A stretch of 64,000 nt of DNA from Candidatus Altimarinota bacterium. GTDB lineage: Bacteria > Patescibacteriota > Gracilibacteria > BD1-5 > UBA6164. The position numbers and the translations under genes were made by a program. Every line of letters starts with the position of its first letter. Position 1 is the first letter of the stretch. Of the stretch, positions 22,916-34,594 are shown in pieces. Where the stretch lies: positions 186,001 to 250,000 of the forward strand of contig JAQVFO010000002.1 in NCBI GenBank assembly GCA_028697205.1. The letters are read 5' to 3'. Under the pieces are notes generated by a model. It did no database searches, had not been told where the DNA came from, and was given only the letters and a program-made list of their open reading frames with translations.

Positions 22916-25900
22916 ATGAGTAACTTATTTAAAAAAGTTACTTCTGCTGCTATGGCTTTAATGATAGTTTTATCTATCGTTAGTCCTGCTTCAGGAGTAA
23001 TGGCTGCATACTCTACTTTAGAGGCTGCTAATAAATTAGCTTCTCTTGGAGTTATAGTTGACCAATCAGCTAATCCTGCTAATTACAGATTAGGTGATTC
23101 TATAACGAGAGGAGAAATGGCTAAAATTACTATGAAATTATCTGAAACTCAAGTTGCAGATATGTGTGAATGAAAATTCAGTGATTTAACTTCTGCTGAT
23201 TGGGCATGTAAATATGCTGAAGCTGGGTTATCTGCTGGTTTCTTTGCTGCTAACGCTACTTTCAGACCAATGGATAGTGTTACTAAAATAGAAGCACTAA
23301 AAATGGTTATGCAAGCTAGAGGTATTGCAAAATCTTCAAATTCTGACTGGAAAGCTGCTTACGTAGAAGCTGCTGTTGATGCAGGTGTATTAGAATCAGC
23401 TTTTTCTGATTATGATACAGTTGCAGTTAGAGGATGGATTTTCCAAACTGCTGTTAATGCTGTAGAAGGTGTATCTACTACTGGTGATAATTTACTAGAA
23501 GATCTACTTGGTGGATTAACTGGTGATACTACTGGTACAGGTGATACTACTGGTACAACTGGTGATACTACTGGTACTACTAGTTCTACTTCTGCTTTAA
23601 CTGTAGATTTAAGTCCTTCATCTATTATGGCACAATCAGTACCTTCTGCTGGTACAGTTAATTTCGGTACTTTCGATTTAACTGCTGGTAATGAAGATGC
23701 TACTGTAAATTCTATAAAATTTGTTAGACAAGGTCTAGGTTCTAGAACTGACTTTACAAGAGTATGGATGGAAAAAAATGGTGTTAGAGTTTCTGGTAGA
23801 CAAACTGTTTGATCAGATGATTCTGTTTACATCACTTTCTCTCCTGCTTTAGTTATTAAAGCTGGTGCTACTGAGTCTTTAGATTTAATTGCTACTTTAA
23901 GTGGTAATTCTACTAACTCTCAAAATAAATTTACAATAGTTTCTGCTTCTGATATTTCTTCTGAAGCTTCTGTATCAGGTAATTTCCCTATCTCTACAGA
24001 TACTATGACTACTACTTCTTACAAAGTAGTTCCTGTTGCTTATGATGGTGCTGGTTCACCTTCTACTTATAGAGCTGGAAATACAAATGTAGAATTAGGA
24101 CAATTTAAATTAACAAACAATGCTACTGATGATAAATCAGTTACATTTAAAGCTATAACTCTTAGAAATGATGGTACAGGTGATGCTGCTGCTAACCTTG
24201 CTAATCTAGGAATATATAGAAATGGACAAAAAGTTTCTTCTGATGTTACTTTTGATGGTAAAAGCGTAACTTTTACTGTTAATGATTTAGTTGATTTTGG
24301 TAGAACTGAAACTTACTATATCAGAGGTGATGTAGTTTCTGCTGAATTAACTACAGGAGATGATTATACATTTACTTTAAGATATACTGATGATTTATCA
24401 GTTGATGAAACTGTTACTGGTTTTAGATCTACTATAACTGTAGGTACTACTGCTATGGCTACTTATAAAGTAAGTGGTGGTGATATAATCCTTTCAAAAG
24501 CTACTGATGCTCCAAGTTCACAAACTGTTGCTCCAGGAACTAATGAAGCTGTATTATTATCTGCTGACTTAAAAGTTTCTCAACCAATTACATTAGAAGA
24601 TTTAGACATAGGTTTTACTACAGCTAGTACTGGTGACCTAAGTAAAGTTTTCTCTTCTATTAAATTAATGATTGGAAATTCAGTAGTTGCTACTTATACT
24701 CCAGGAACTACTCCTATTACATTATGAGCTAAAGGTACTACTCCTTGAGGTATTACTTTAGAAGGTACTACTACTGTAAATGCTGATACAACATTAAAAA
24801 TTCTTGCTAACGTAAAAACTAATGCTCCAACAGGATCATATACATTAGCTAATGTTTTACCTAATGATTTCAAAATAAGAGAATATGCTTCTAATGGTAA
24901 TGCAATCCAAACTAACCAAATGGTTGGTTCTGCTAACTGAGTTGCTACTGCAATTGGTTCAGCTGCACTTACTATGACTAGAAATGATGGTATAGCTGAT
25001 CAACAATTAGCTGTAGGTTCTTCTAATCAAACATTGATACAATTCTCTATGAGAGCTAATGATGTATCTGATGTAACTGTAACTAAATTAACATTTAAAA
25101 CATGAGGTACAACTAATGTTGATACTCGTAATGTTACAAACTTAAGATTAATGGTTAATGGAACTACTGTTTCTACAAAAAATATGTCAACTTGATTAGC
25201 TGACTTCAACGATATAAATGTTGTTGTTCCTAAAAATACTGATGTAACTTTACAAGTTGTTGGTGATTTTACTACTGCAGTTAATGCTGGTGAAATTTTC
25301 CAATTATCTTTAAGTAATGTTGAAGCTAGAGATAGTAATAGTATTACTTTAGCTCAACCTACTCTTAATGATTGAGTAAAATATACATTTGCTTGAGCTG
25401 GAAGTGCTACATTTACACTTAACTCTTCTACTCCAAATGCATCTATGTTAACTCCATCTTCTTCTGAAGGTGAACTTGCTAGATTTACTTTAGCTGCTAC
25501 TAATGATTCATTAAAATTAACAGATTTATATGTTTACAATACTGGATCTGCTGATTTATCATCTAGTGTTAAATCTATCGGATTATATGATGTAAACTGA
25601 GCTAAATTAGCTGGAGGTTCAGTTCTTGGAACTGGTACAGTTCAATTTGCTCTAGGAAGTTCTTCTACTTTCGTAGTACCAAAAAATACTTCTAATACTG
25701 TTGTATTAATTAAAGCTGCATTTAACGATGTTACTGATGCTGCTCAAACTAATAAAACTGTTCAATTAGCTGTTGGTACTCTATCTGGAGTTACTGCAGT
25801 TTCTGGAACTTCTAGTGGTGCTAGATTAGTTTCTGAAGCTACTTGAAACGAAGTTACTTCTGTTGATAGTTCTGCTGCAATTGCTAAAGCTCACCTACTT

Positions 25901-26356
25901 GTTAGATCTAAACCAGTTGTTGCTATAAGTACTGCTGCTACTGCTAGTACTCATACATTTACTGTTACTGCTGATGCTAACAATAGAATTACTTTAACTG
26001 GAACTACTTTCTCTATAACTAATCCATCAGCTAATGTTGGTACATTCAAACTTTATAAAGATAGTGAAACTTCAGGTAATGTTATTGGTTCAGGTACTGT
26101 TGCTGCTAATGGAACTATAACTTTTGATGCTGGATCTTTCGTGCCAACTGAAATATCTGCTGGTACAACTAAGACTTTCATCTTCAAAGTTTCTCCTGAA
26201 TTACAAACTGCTGCTGTAAACGCAAAAAGAATATTTAGAGTTGAAGATGTATCATATATGGATATGATGAATACAAACGGAAATGTAGAAATTACTTCTG
26301 TAAAAGACTACACAAATGTTGGTATTCCAACTACTGAATCTACTTTCACTTACTAG
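22916..26356 (+). CDS. S-layer protein with SLH domains
   Basis: 1146 aa. The signal peptide ends near SGVMA. Three SLH-type motifs follow (about residues 35-190; RLGDSITRGEMAKI, FRPMDSVTKIEALKM, YDTVAVRGWIF), which bind cell-wall polymers. A Gly/Asp/Thr linker of repeated GDTTGT (about 203-222) leads to about 900 residues of Thr/Ser-rich beta domains, Ig-like in look. Composition and promoter suggest a major surface protein. Gly is mainly GGU/GGA with only about eleven UGA, unlike neighbours. The ATG at 22916 was chosen over an in-frame TTG at 22868 because it starts a proper signal peptide. Confidence 0.92.
23522..23577 (+). repeat. Short tandem repeat in S-layer linker
   Basis: A 17-bp unit (GGTGATACTACTGGTAC) occurs at 23522, 23540 and 23561, separated by 1 and 4 nt. 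It encodes the GDTTGT linker between the SLH region and the beta domains and could vary in copy number between strains. Confidence 0.85.
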
Positions 26357-26404
26357 TTTTTAGCTAGGTCTAAGTATATTTAGATGAACTTTTAAAAAAG
26401 TTTA

Positions 26405-26446
26405 AAAAAAATCCCTCTAACCGAGAAATCGGAGAGGGATTTTTTT
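26405..26446 (+). terminator. Strong Rho-independent terminator after S-layer gene
   Basis: AATCCCTCT and AGAGGGATT arms with an inner CCGA/TCGG stem, followed by a T-run. It is the most GC-rich hairpin in the neighbourhood, as expected behind a highly transcribed gene. Confidence 0.93.
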
Positions 26447-26510
26447 GTTTCTTGATTTATTTTGAAAAAACATATAATAAAAATAAGTTTATTTTTTAAC
26501 CTATCAAACT

Positions 26511-27719
26511 ATGAAAAAATTTATTATTTTTATAGCTTTTATGTTTTTTGCATCTCAAGCTAATGCACTTAATATAAGTCTACAAGATAACCAGACATTT
26601 TTTCCTGGAGCGTGAGTAAAGGATTTATTACCAATTAATATTAATATAGATAATGATAATGAAATAACTAAAGAAAAATGATTTTCTATTGTATTACAAG
26701 ATGATGCAAATATAAGATTTAGTTCTGATTTATCATGAATTAGTATAACATGAAGTTGATCTTCAAAGATATTAACTTGAGCTTCTATACTTCCAAATAT
26801 GAGAGTTATAAAATTTAATGTATCATCTAATTTAATGAAATGAGATAATTTTGCTATAAGTTGAATTAAATTAATAATTTACTCAAAAGCACAATGAGGT
26901 AAACCAATTTGAATTGATATAAATTGAGATAACCAAGCGGATTCTCAAACAATAAATACAGTTAGAGTTGACTCAACTTATACATATTCAGATCAATTAG
27001 CTCCAAATGAAGTTTTTAATTTTACCGGAAGTATAACTGATAACAAGATAACTATGTCAGCAGATATGCCTTGAGATGTGGATTTCCAATGAGTTCAGAT
27101 AGACAATTACAATGCAAGCTGAGCAATTAAATCAAGTTTCTTTAGGCCAGATTTAATTAATTTCTCATATGATATATTACCCTGAACAGATTATTTTAAG
27201 GTTAGAACTGTTGATATAAGAGCAAATTATTCAACTTGATTAACTTTTCAATTTGATTACTTTAGAAAACCAATTATAGAAACTTCAACTTGAACTACTA
27301 CAAGTACATGAGAAACAAATACAGAAACTTGAACTACTGAAGTTATTTGTGCTCAGGTTATAACTTATGGAGTAGATCCAGTTACAAATAAATGTGAAAC
27401 ATTTGCAACACCTTGTGATGTTCCTTGAAGTTATAAACTTGTAAATTCTTGTGTACAAGCAGTAGAGAAATATGTATGAGTATTTTCTACAAAAAATTGA
27501 GTATTATTAAATAAATTTGTTGCTATAATTGATAGTTTCATAAATAGAAACATAAAAGCTAATCTTACTCAAACTAAGAAAAATGATATAATTATTATAA
27601 GAAATTATATAGTTAAATTATTAGAAAGTTATGATAAGACAACAACAAGAACACAAAAGATAAATGTAATAAATGAGCTAGCACAATCTATAAAAGATTT
27701 AAAAGATAGTTTAAAATAA
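26511..27719 (+). CDS. Secreted protein of unknown function, next to S-layer gene
   Basis: 402 aa. A signal peptide (KKFIIFIAFMFFASQANA) is followed by a beta-rich domain like the cohesin/dockerin-associated extracellular type (about 20-140; 'DLLPININIDNDNEI', 'FSIVLQDDANI'). A Thr-rich linker (about 262-285), a four-Cys segment (about 288-322) and a helical C-terminus (about 335-402) complete it. It could be an accessory surface or pilus-tip protein. Here UGA is the main Gly codon, in contrast to the S-layer gene just upstream. Terminators flank it on both sides. Confidence 0.8.
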
Positions 27720-27724
27720 TAAAT

Positions 27725-27760
27725 AAAAAAAAGACTTCCAATTTTGGAAGTCTTTTTTTT
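27725..27760. terminator. Bidirectional terminator
   Basis: AAAAAAAAGACTTCCA and TGGAAGTCTTTTTTTT arms around a short loop, between convergent genes ending at 27719 and 27766. Confidence 0.92.
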
Positions 27761-27765
27761 ATTTA

Positions 27766-28329
27766 TTATTTTATATCAACTATTTCAATTTCAAATTTTA
27801 GAGTTTTTCAAGCTAATTCATGATTTAAATCTAAAGTTATTTCTTTATCATTTGCATCAATTATTTTAAGCATTCCATATTGTGTTGGTAATTTTTCTCA
27901 TTTTTCTAGTTTATATCAAGCTGTTTCAAATGATTTTAAATCAGCTCTATTAACTTTTTGTACTTTTGTGGCATCATATTCTCAATATGCATCTTTTGGC
28001 TCTAAAATCATAGTTTTTTTCTCTCAAACTTTCATTCACATAACTCATGCATCAAATCAAGGAATCATTTGACCTGCTCATGCTTGAAATGTTAGGGGTT
28101 CACCTCTTTTATAACTATTATCAAATTCTGTTCAGTCTTCTAAAGTTCATATATAATTAAGAGAAACAGTATCTCAAGTTGAAATCATTTCTTTTTTCAT
28201 TGTTTGTTCTTGGTTAGTAGTTAAAGTTCAAGTTTTAGTCTCAGTTATATTATCATCTTTGTTTCAGCAAGATGTTAATAAATTAAGACTAAGAACACTA
28301 ATAATAAAAATTGTAATTATTTTTTTCAT
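27766..28329 (-). CDS. FKBP-type peptidyl-prolyl isomerase, lipoprotein, SlyD-like
   Basis: 187 aa. The signal peptide ends in LLTSC, a lipobox, so the protein is probably membrane-anchored outside the cell. The FKBP core shows EDGTEFDNSY, GQMIPGFDAGVMGMKVGEKKT and a closing FEIEIVDIK strand. About 60 residues between the halves correspond to the insert-in-flap domain of SlyD-type enzymes (EPKDAYGEY...LDLNHELAGKTL). It would catalyse proline isomerisation of exported proteins. It lies 4 nt after mfd and is likely cotranscribed with it. Confidence 0.92.
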
Positions 28330-28333
28330 AGAT

Positions 28334-31300
28334 TTACTTCTTAGAAATTAATTTAATCTTTTTGTTTAAAATTTTTCCGTTTAAAAGATTTAAAATATAT
28401 TGTAAGAATTTTTCATCATTTTCAAAATTTTTTGTTGAAGTTCTTAGTTTGTCTATACTTATAACATTAAATAATACTTCTTTGTCTAATTCAAGAAATT
28501 TTTTTAAGTCATTAGCATTTATATCTTTATCAAATTCTATTTGGTAATTAATTCATATTTTTTTTATATTTGTAATTTTGTATTTTGATGATTTTATTCT
28601 AAGTCTAACTATATCAAATAAATTTTGTTCTTGTTTATTTATAGTTCAATTTACATTTTTAAAATCTTCTATTAATAAATCTAAATCACTTTCATTATCA
28701 ATACTTTCAATTTCTTTATAAAAATTTATTTTATCAGTTTCAGAGTTGAAGTATGTATCATTTATATAACATTCTATATTTAAATCAACAAGAGTATCAA
28801 TAATCTTTATATTTTCTTTTGCATTTTTAAGTTCAAATATTTTCTTTTCAAGTAGTTCTAGAAAGATGTTGACACTTAAATCAGATTTCTGTCCACTTTG
28901 TCTAATACCTAAAATATCTCATCATCATCTGATTTCTAAGTCTCTCATAGCAATCTCAAATCATGCTCAAAGGAAACTATAATCGACAACTGTTTTTAAT
29001 CTTTTTGCAGCATCTTTATCTATGTTATCTTTTTTATAAAGTAGGTAACAATATCATTGTTTATCACTTCTTCATACTCTTCATCTAAGCTGATGAATCT
29101 GAGATAATCAAAAGTTCTCACAATTATTTATAAAAATTGTGTTTACATTTGAAAAATCAATTCAATTTTCTATAACTGTTGTAGACAACAAAATGTCATA
29201 TTTTTTGTTTTTAAAATCAATTATTCTATCTTCAAGTTCATCTCAAGTAAGCCTTCAGTGAGTTATAATTATTTTTTTATCTGGCATCAAAGAAGACAAC
29301 ATATTTTTAATTATGTCTATATTCTCAACTCTATTATGTATAAAGAAAACTTGTCATCCTCTAGAAAATTCATTTTTGCATCACTCTAGTATAATATTTT
29401 CGTCAAATTTAGACACTATAGTTTTAATACTTTTTCTTCACATAGGAGGATCTTTAAGTATGGATATATCTCTTATATTTGATAATGCCATATTTAGACT
29501 TCTAGGAATTGGAGTTGCTGACATAGACAATGTGTCGACTTTTATTTTTATCTTTTTAAGTTTTTCTTTATCTTCAACTCAAAATTTATGTTCTTCATCA
29601 ACTACGATTAGTCAAAGATTTTTAAATACAATACTTTCTCATAGTAATTTATGTGTTCATATAATTAAATCTATTTCTCAATTTTCAAGTTTTTTAATTG
29701 TGTCTTTTGTGTGTTTTGCTGTTTCAAGTCTTGTAAGAACTTCAATTTTAATTCACAAATTTTTAAATCTTTCTTTTGCCTTTTCAAAATGTTCATAAGC
29801 AAGAACAACAAGAGGGGAAATAAAACAAGCCTGTTTTTTATTTAAGAAACATGTGTAAATTGCGTTAAATGCTACTTCTGTTTTACCAAATCATACATCT
29901 CATACGAGTAATCTATCCATATTTTTTGTTGAATTCATATCATTTAATATATCTTCAATTCATTGCATTTGTCATTCTGTATATATGTATGGAAAGCTTC
30001 TTTGAAAATCCTTTTCTTTTTCTTTATATCTTTCAAATTTAAATCAGTTTTTAGCAATTCTATTTGCATAAGTTTCTAGTAATTCTTTTGCTATTCTTTC
30101 TATGTCTTCATTTACAGCTTTTATTTTTCTATCCCATTCTTTACTATTTAATCAAGTTAGGTTTGGATTTTCATCTCAAACATATTTACTTACTCTAGCG
30201 ACTTCAGTTATTGGAACGAATAGTTTATCATTATCTTTATATCAAATTTCTATATATTCTTTCTTTATTCAATTTAATTCTTTTGTAACTATTGAGTTAA
30301 AAATTCATATTCCATGATCTATGTGAACAATATAATCTCAATTACTAATTTTTAATAACAAATCTATATTACTTGAGAAGTTTTTTCTTACTCTTCTTTT
30401 TATAAATATTTTTGAAATATTATCATCACATAAAACAATATTTTTTTCTGTTTCAAATGATTTTGCTAGATTTTCATTTGATTCAAAAATAGTATAATTT
30501 GTAATGTTATTTAGGTTTGTAAAATTTTCTATTAACTTTTTATTTTTTGTAAAAATTATTTTTTCTTTATTTTCTGATAGTTTATTTTTTAAGTTTTCTA
30601 TGTTATCAATTTCTAAATCCTTTATTCATAGATCTATTAAATTATTTCTTTGTCATATAAAATCAAAACTGCAAAAATTATTTAAATCTTTTGTTATTTT
30701 TTCATAATTTACATGGAAATCAAGTAAATCTAAAATGATAAAGACTTCAGATTCATTTATTAGTCAGTTAATTGACTCTCAGTTAATAGTTTCTAGAGAG
30801 ATATTGCTTCAAATAAATATTTCATCTACTTCTATATCTTTGTGAAAATCTCATTCAATTTTTTGTTTTACCCATATATTTTCTATAGTATTTCACCAGA
30901 AACTTAATTTGTATTCTTTTTTTCAATCAAAACTTATTACATAGATTAAATCTCAAACTTTTCTGTAAGATCAATTTGTAAAATACTCACTATAATAATA
31001 TCATAGTTTTGTTAATCTTCCGATTAAATCATTTAAATCATAGTCTAAATCTTTCTTTAAATACAATGATTCCTTTTTTACTTCATATGAGTTTATTTTA
31101 GTTGTTATGAAGTCATCAATTTTCATAATAAAAGTTTCATTGGATTTGTTAAATAGCAAATCTATAAGTGTTGCATTGTTTTTAACTTCTATTAAGTTTC
31201 ATCAAAAGAACTTAAATATTTTTTCATAAATAGATTGATACTTATCGTTTTCTACAACTAATAAAGTTTTTGTATGTAAATCTTTTAAAATTACACTTTT

Positions 31301-31366
31301 AGAAAAATAATTTCAAAATCATGTATAACTTTTTTTGTTTTCTAATTTTATTTTTAAATGAAGCAT
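28334..31366 (-). CDS. mfd: Transcription-repair coupling factor
   Basis: 1010 aa, somewhat shorter than the usual 1100-1180. It removes RNA polymerase stalled at DNA lesions and recruits UvrA. The CarD-like RNA-polymerase interaction domain ([14 protein letters not shown], about residue 340) precedes the superfamily 2 motor: Walker A GDVGFGKTEVA with Lys495, DEEH box, SATPIPR, and HQLRGRVGRS. The translocation motif RDLEIRGGGDILG and the D7 region follow. The N-terminal UvrB-like part is divergent. uvrA is in the same window (8550), so coupled repair is likely functional. Confidence 0.95.
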
Positions 31367-31474
31367 TTGTTATGATTATTTGTAATTAATTAATTATATT
31401 TTTAATTTTGAAAAAAGGAATTTTTTCTTAGAATTATCTTAATTAAAATATATAATTAATAAATATTAATTTAA

Positions 31475-32035
31475 ATGAATTTATTTTTAAATGCAGTATC
31501 ATGAGATTGAGTAATAATTCTTTTTGATGATAATAGACAAATAATAGACAAAGAAAATATCTCTATTTTGCTTCAAGAGTCTAGTCTTTTGATAGATATT
31601 ATAGACAATTTTTTAGCAAAAAATAAATTAAAATATAGTGAAATACAAAATATAGTTGTAGTTAACTGACCTTGAAGTTTTACTTGAGTTAGGACAATTT
31701 CATTAGTTGTAAATACAATTTCTTATATATTTGAAAACGTATATTTGACACCTATTTCTTTTTTTGATTTATTTAAGAATTACCCTATAATAAAGGCATC
31801 ATCTAAAAGAGATTTATTTGTAAAAAATGATGAAAAAAGTATAATAGAAATAATTAGTATTGAAGACTTTTTAAAGTATATTAATTTCAATTGAATTAAA
31901 GATATTTTTTGAGAGGGAATTTTATGAATTAATACTATAAATTCAATTGATTATATAAATTTTTTGAAAGAAGTAAGGCTTGATAATAAAAAAACTATTG
32001 AGGCTTATTATGTAAAGAAACCAAATATTTGTTAA
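31475..32035 (+). CDS. tsaB: tRNA threonylcarbamoyladenosine biosynthesis protein TsaB
   Basis: 186 aa. An inactive ASKHA-fold partner of TsaD needed for the t6A37 modification of ANN-decoding tRNAs. The hallmark VVVNGPGSFTGVRT appears at about residues 63-76, and the SGDGVIILFDD start is typical. The C-terminal half is shorter and more divergent than in E. coli TsaB, as often in CPR. It is transcribed divergently from mfd. tsaD, tsaE and tsaC are not in the window. Confidence 0.88.
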
Positions 32036-32065
32036 GATATGTTTATTATTTAAAAAGTTAAAAGT

Positions 32066-32590
32066 ATGTCATGACATGTAGTAATAGAGCATGCTAGACC
32101 AGATGAAAAGATTGAACTTGTTGTAAGAAGACATTGGATAGTTTATGTAATTATCTGAGTTTATTTTCTTATTTGAGTTTTTGCAACTGTATGAATATTT
32201 ATTATGTTTTCGTTTCAAGCTTGGGTAAATTTGATTATTATTGCATTTTGGATGTTTTTTTCACTTTTTTTATATATAGAATGGTTAAATCATGAACTTG
32301 ATTTATTTGTTATTACAAATAATAGAGTTATTTGAATTGAACAAATATCATTTTTAAATAGAACAGTTTCAGAATGTACTCTAGGTCAAGTTCAAGAAGT
32401 ATGATCTCAAACAAAATGATTTTTTGCTAATATCTTTAATTATTGAACTGTAACAATACAGACAGCTTGAAATGCTTCAAATTTTACTATGGACTTTGCT
32501 CCAGAACCAATAGAATCAAGTAGAATGATTCATAATATAGTTGATTATTATAGAGATAATCATATATCTAAAGTAACAGAAGAAAAATAA
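32066..32590 (+). CDS. PH-domain (DUF304/YdbS-like) membrane protein
   Basis: 174 aa. Two membrane helices (about 26-50 and 55-75) are followed by a bacterial PH-like beta domain: LFVITNNRVIGIEQ, then VSECTLGQVQEVGSQTKG and an NYGTVTIQTAGNAS strand pair, as in the bPH2 family. The function of such proteins is poorly defined. It follows tsaB by 30 nt and precedes a FemAB-like gene by 17 nt, so all three may be one transcript. Confidence 0.85.
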
Positions 32591-32607
32591 ATAAGTTATT
32601 TACTAAT

Positions 32608-33492
32608 ATGAATCTTTTAAAAAATATTGATATTCCAAAAGATTATAAATATTATCGTTCACACTCAAAGGTGTATTTTTCTTGGATATTAAAAAATTTT
32701 TCTAAAAAAACTATAAAAATAGAAGAAAATGGTAATTATTGATATATTAACCATTTTTTTTGATGACTTTTTTCAATCGCATGTTTTGAAAAAGTTAATG
32801 TTATTCCAACTTATGAAATGATGAAAAAATATAAGATGAAAAGATGACTGATTTTTTGGTCATGATGGTCGCAAGATAAACCTTATCTTGATACAAAATT
32901 AATCTGGTTAAAATTATGATACTTGTTTTCTTGGGGATATCATCACTCTGTTAAAAGTTCGTTTTCTGTTTTAGATCAAAAGGAATATTGGAAAAAATGG
33001 GAGAGAAATGCTAGATGACATAGAAACAAGATAAGAAAAGAGTTAGATAGTTGAGTAATAAAAATTAATACAAATGCAAAAATAGATGACTTTATAAATA
33101 TATATGTAAATACAAAAGTAAAACATAATCTAAAAAGATACCTTATAAATAGACAGAAATTTTTATCTGAAGTTTGAGAAAATAATATTCGTATTTATTT
33201 GGCTTACATTGAATCTATACCACTTGCTGGTGCTATATTTCTTGATGATTCACCAACAAGTACTTATTTGGTTGCATTTCAAAATGATAAATGAAAAAAA
33301 CATAATTTATGACTTGCTTTAATTGATAAATGGTTTGAAGAGTCAGAAAAATTATGATTTAAATATTTAGATCTAGATCATATGAGAGGATTTCTAGATC
33401 CTAACTCTTATAAATGATATACAAAATTTAAATCGTCGATTGCTGATTATGAATTATCCTTTCCAAATGTTTGGCTTTGAATAATTTTTTAG
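32608..33492 (+). CDS. FemAB-like GNAT-fold transferase
   Basis: 294 aa. The C-terminal part (about 190-290) resembles the peptidoglycan-bridge FemAB/GNAT domain: IYLAYIESIPLAGAIFL, then YLVAFQNDKGKKHNLGLALIDK and KYLDLDHMRGF. Family members transfer amino acids from aminoacyl-tRNA to lipid II or N-acylate other acceptors. The lysine-rich stretch near residues 130-150 could hold tRNA. The substrate is unknown. Its last 4 nt overlap convergent queA. Confidence 0.8.
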
Positions 33493-34508
33493 TTATTTAT
33501 AAACATAGCATCTCAAAAAGAAAAAAATCTATATTTATGGTTTATGGCATGTTCATAAGCTTTTTTTGTATTTTCTTTTCAAGCAAGAGCTGAAACTAGC
33601 ATAAGCAATGTTGATTTTGGTAAGTGGAAGTTCGTTATAAGTTTGTCTATAAATTTCCATTTGTATCAAGGATATATAAAAATAGATGTCTCTTTTTCTC
33701 AATATCATAATATTCAATTTTCATCTGTAAAACTTTCAAGTGTTCTAACTGATGTAGTTCAAACTGCTGTTATATTTTTACCTATTTTTTTGTAATTATT
33801 TAATCTATTAGATGTCTCTTGATCTATACTTATAAGTTCAGAGTGCATTTTGTGTTCCAAAATATTTTCTGTTTCAACTCATTTAAAAGTACCAAGTCAA
33901 ACATGAAGTAAAACTTCTTCTATTATAATTCATTTCTTTTTTAATTTTTCCATAAGATCAGGAGTGAAGTGAAGTCAAGCAGTAGGGGCTGCTACGCTTC
34001 AACAATCTTTTGAATATATTGTTTGGTATCTGTTACAATCTTCTAGTTTTTCTTTTATATATGGGGGAAGTGGTGTTTCTCATATCTTTTCCACTATTTC
34101 TAAAAATTCAATTCATCATTTATTGAACTCTACAATTCTTCATGAGTCTGATATCTCTTTAATATTTGCTGATAGAATTCATATATTTACTTTAGCTCAA
34201 ACTTTTAATTTTTTTCAGGGATAGACTAAACAGTCCCAAGTGTTATTGTTAATTTGTTTATGTAAAAATATTTCACACTCATTTCATCACTCTATTATTC
34301 ATTTTAATCTAGCATTTATTACGCGAGTTTTATTTACGACTAGTACATCATTTTCTCATAAATATTCCACTAAATCATAAAAATATTTATCTTGTATTTC
34401 TCAAGTATCTTTATCCAATACAAGAAGTTTTGAATGATCTCTAGGATAAATAGGAGTTTGAGCTATAAGTTCTGGAGGTAAGTTATAATCAAATTCTGAA
34501 AGTTGCAT
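33489..34508 (-). CDS. queA: S-adenosylmethionine:tRNA ribosyltransferase-isomerase
   Basis: 339 aa, normal length. It transfers the ribosyl part of SAM to preQ1 in tRNA anticodons to make epoxyqueuosine. The sequence carries the characteristic [27 protein letters not shown] start. SVAAPTAGLHFTPDL, VLLHVGLGTF and [16 protein letters not shown] follow further on. tgt and other queuosine genes are not seen here. It lies downstream of the two giant genes but is separated from them by a terminator. Confidence 0.97.
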
Positions 34509-34563
34509 AAGTTGAGATTAGTTTTAATTTTGATTATTATAGAAATTTTTAAGATAATGCAAT

Positions 34564-34594
34564 AAAAAAGCTAACTTTAGGAGTTAGCTTTTTT
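34564..34594 (-). terminator. Terminator of the giant-gene locus
   Basis: AAAAAAGCTAACT (34564-34576) and AGTTAGCTTTTTT (34582-34594) arms, T-runs on both strands. The stop codon of the 34577 gene lies in the loop. Confidence 0.88.

Noticed and set aside
22868-22918. TTG start for the S-layer gene at 22868
   Set aside because: It would add a very hydrophobic 16-residue extension before a normal signal peptide; the ATG at 22916 fits a standard signal peptide better.
23522-23577. CRISPR-like array
   Set aside because: The three 17-bp units are in frame, encode a GDTTGT linker and have spacers of 1-4 nt; no other repeat-spacer pattern was seen in the window.
29313-29798. 161-aa plus-strand ORF
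   Set aside because: It lies opposite mfd, whose helicase motifs fix the coding strand. Its Ser/Phe-rich product is the typical antisense shadow of an AT-rich gene.
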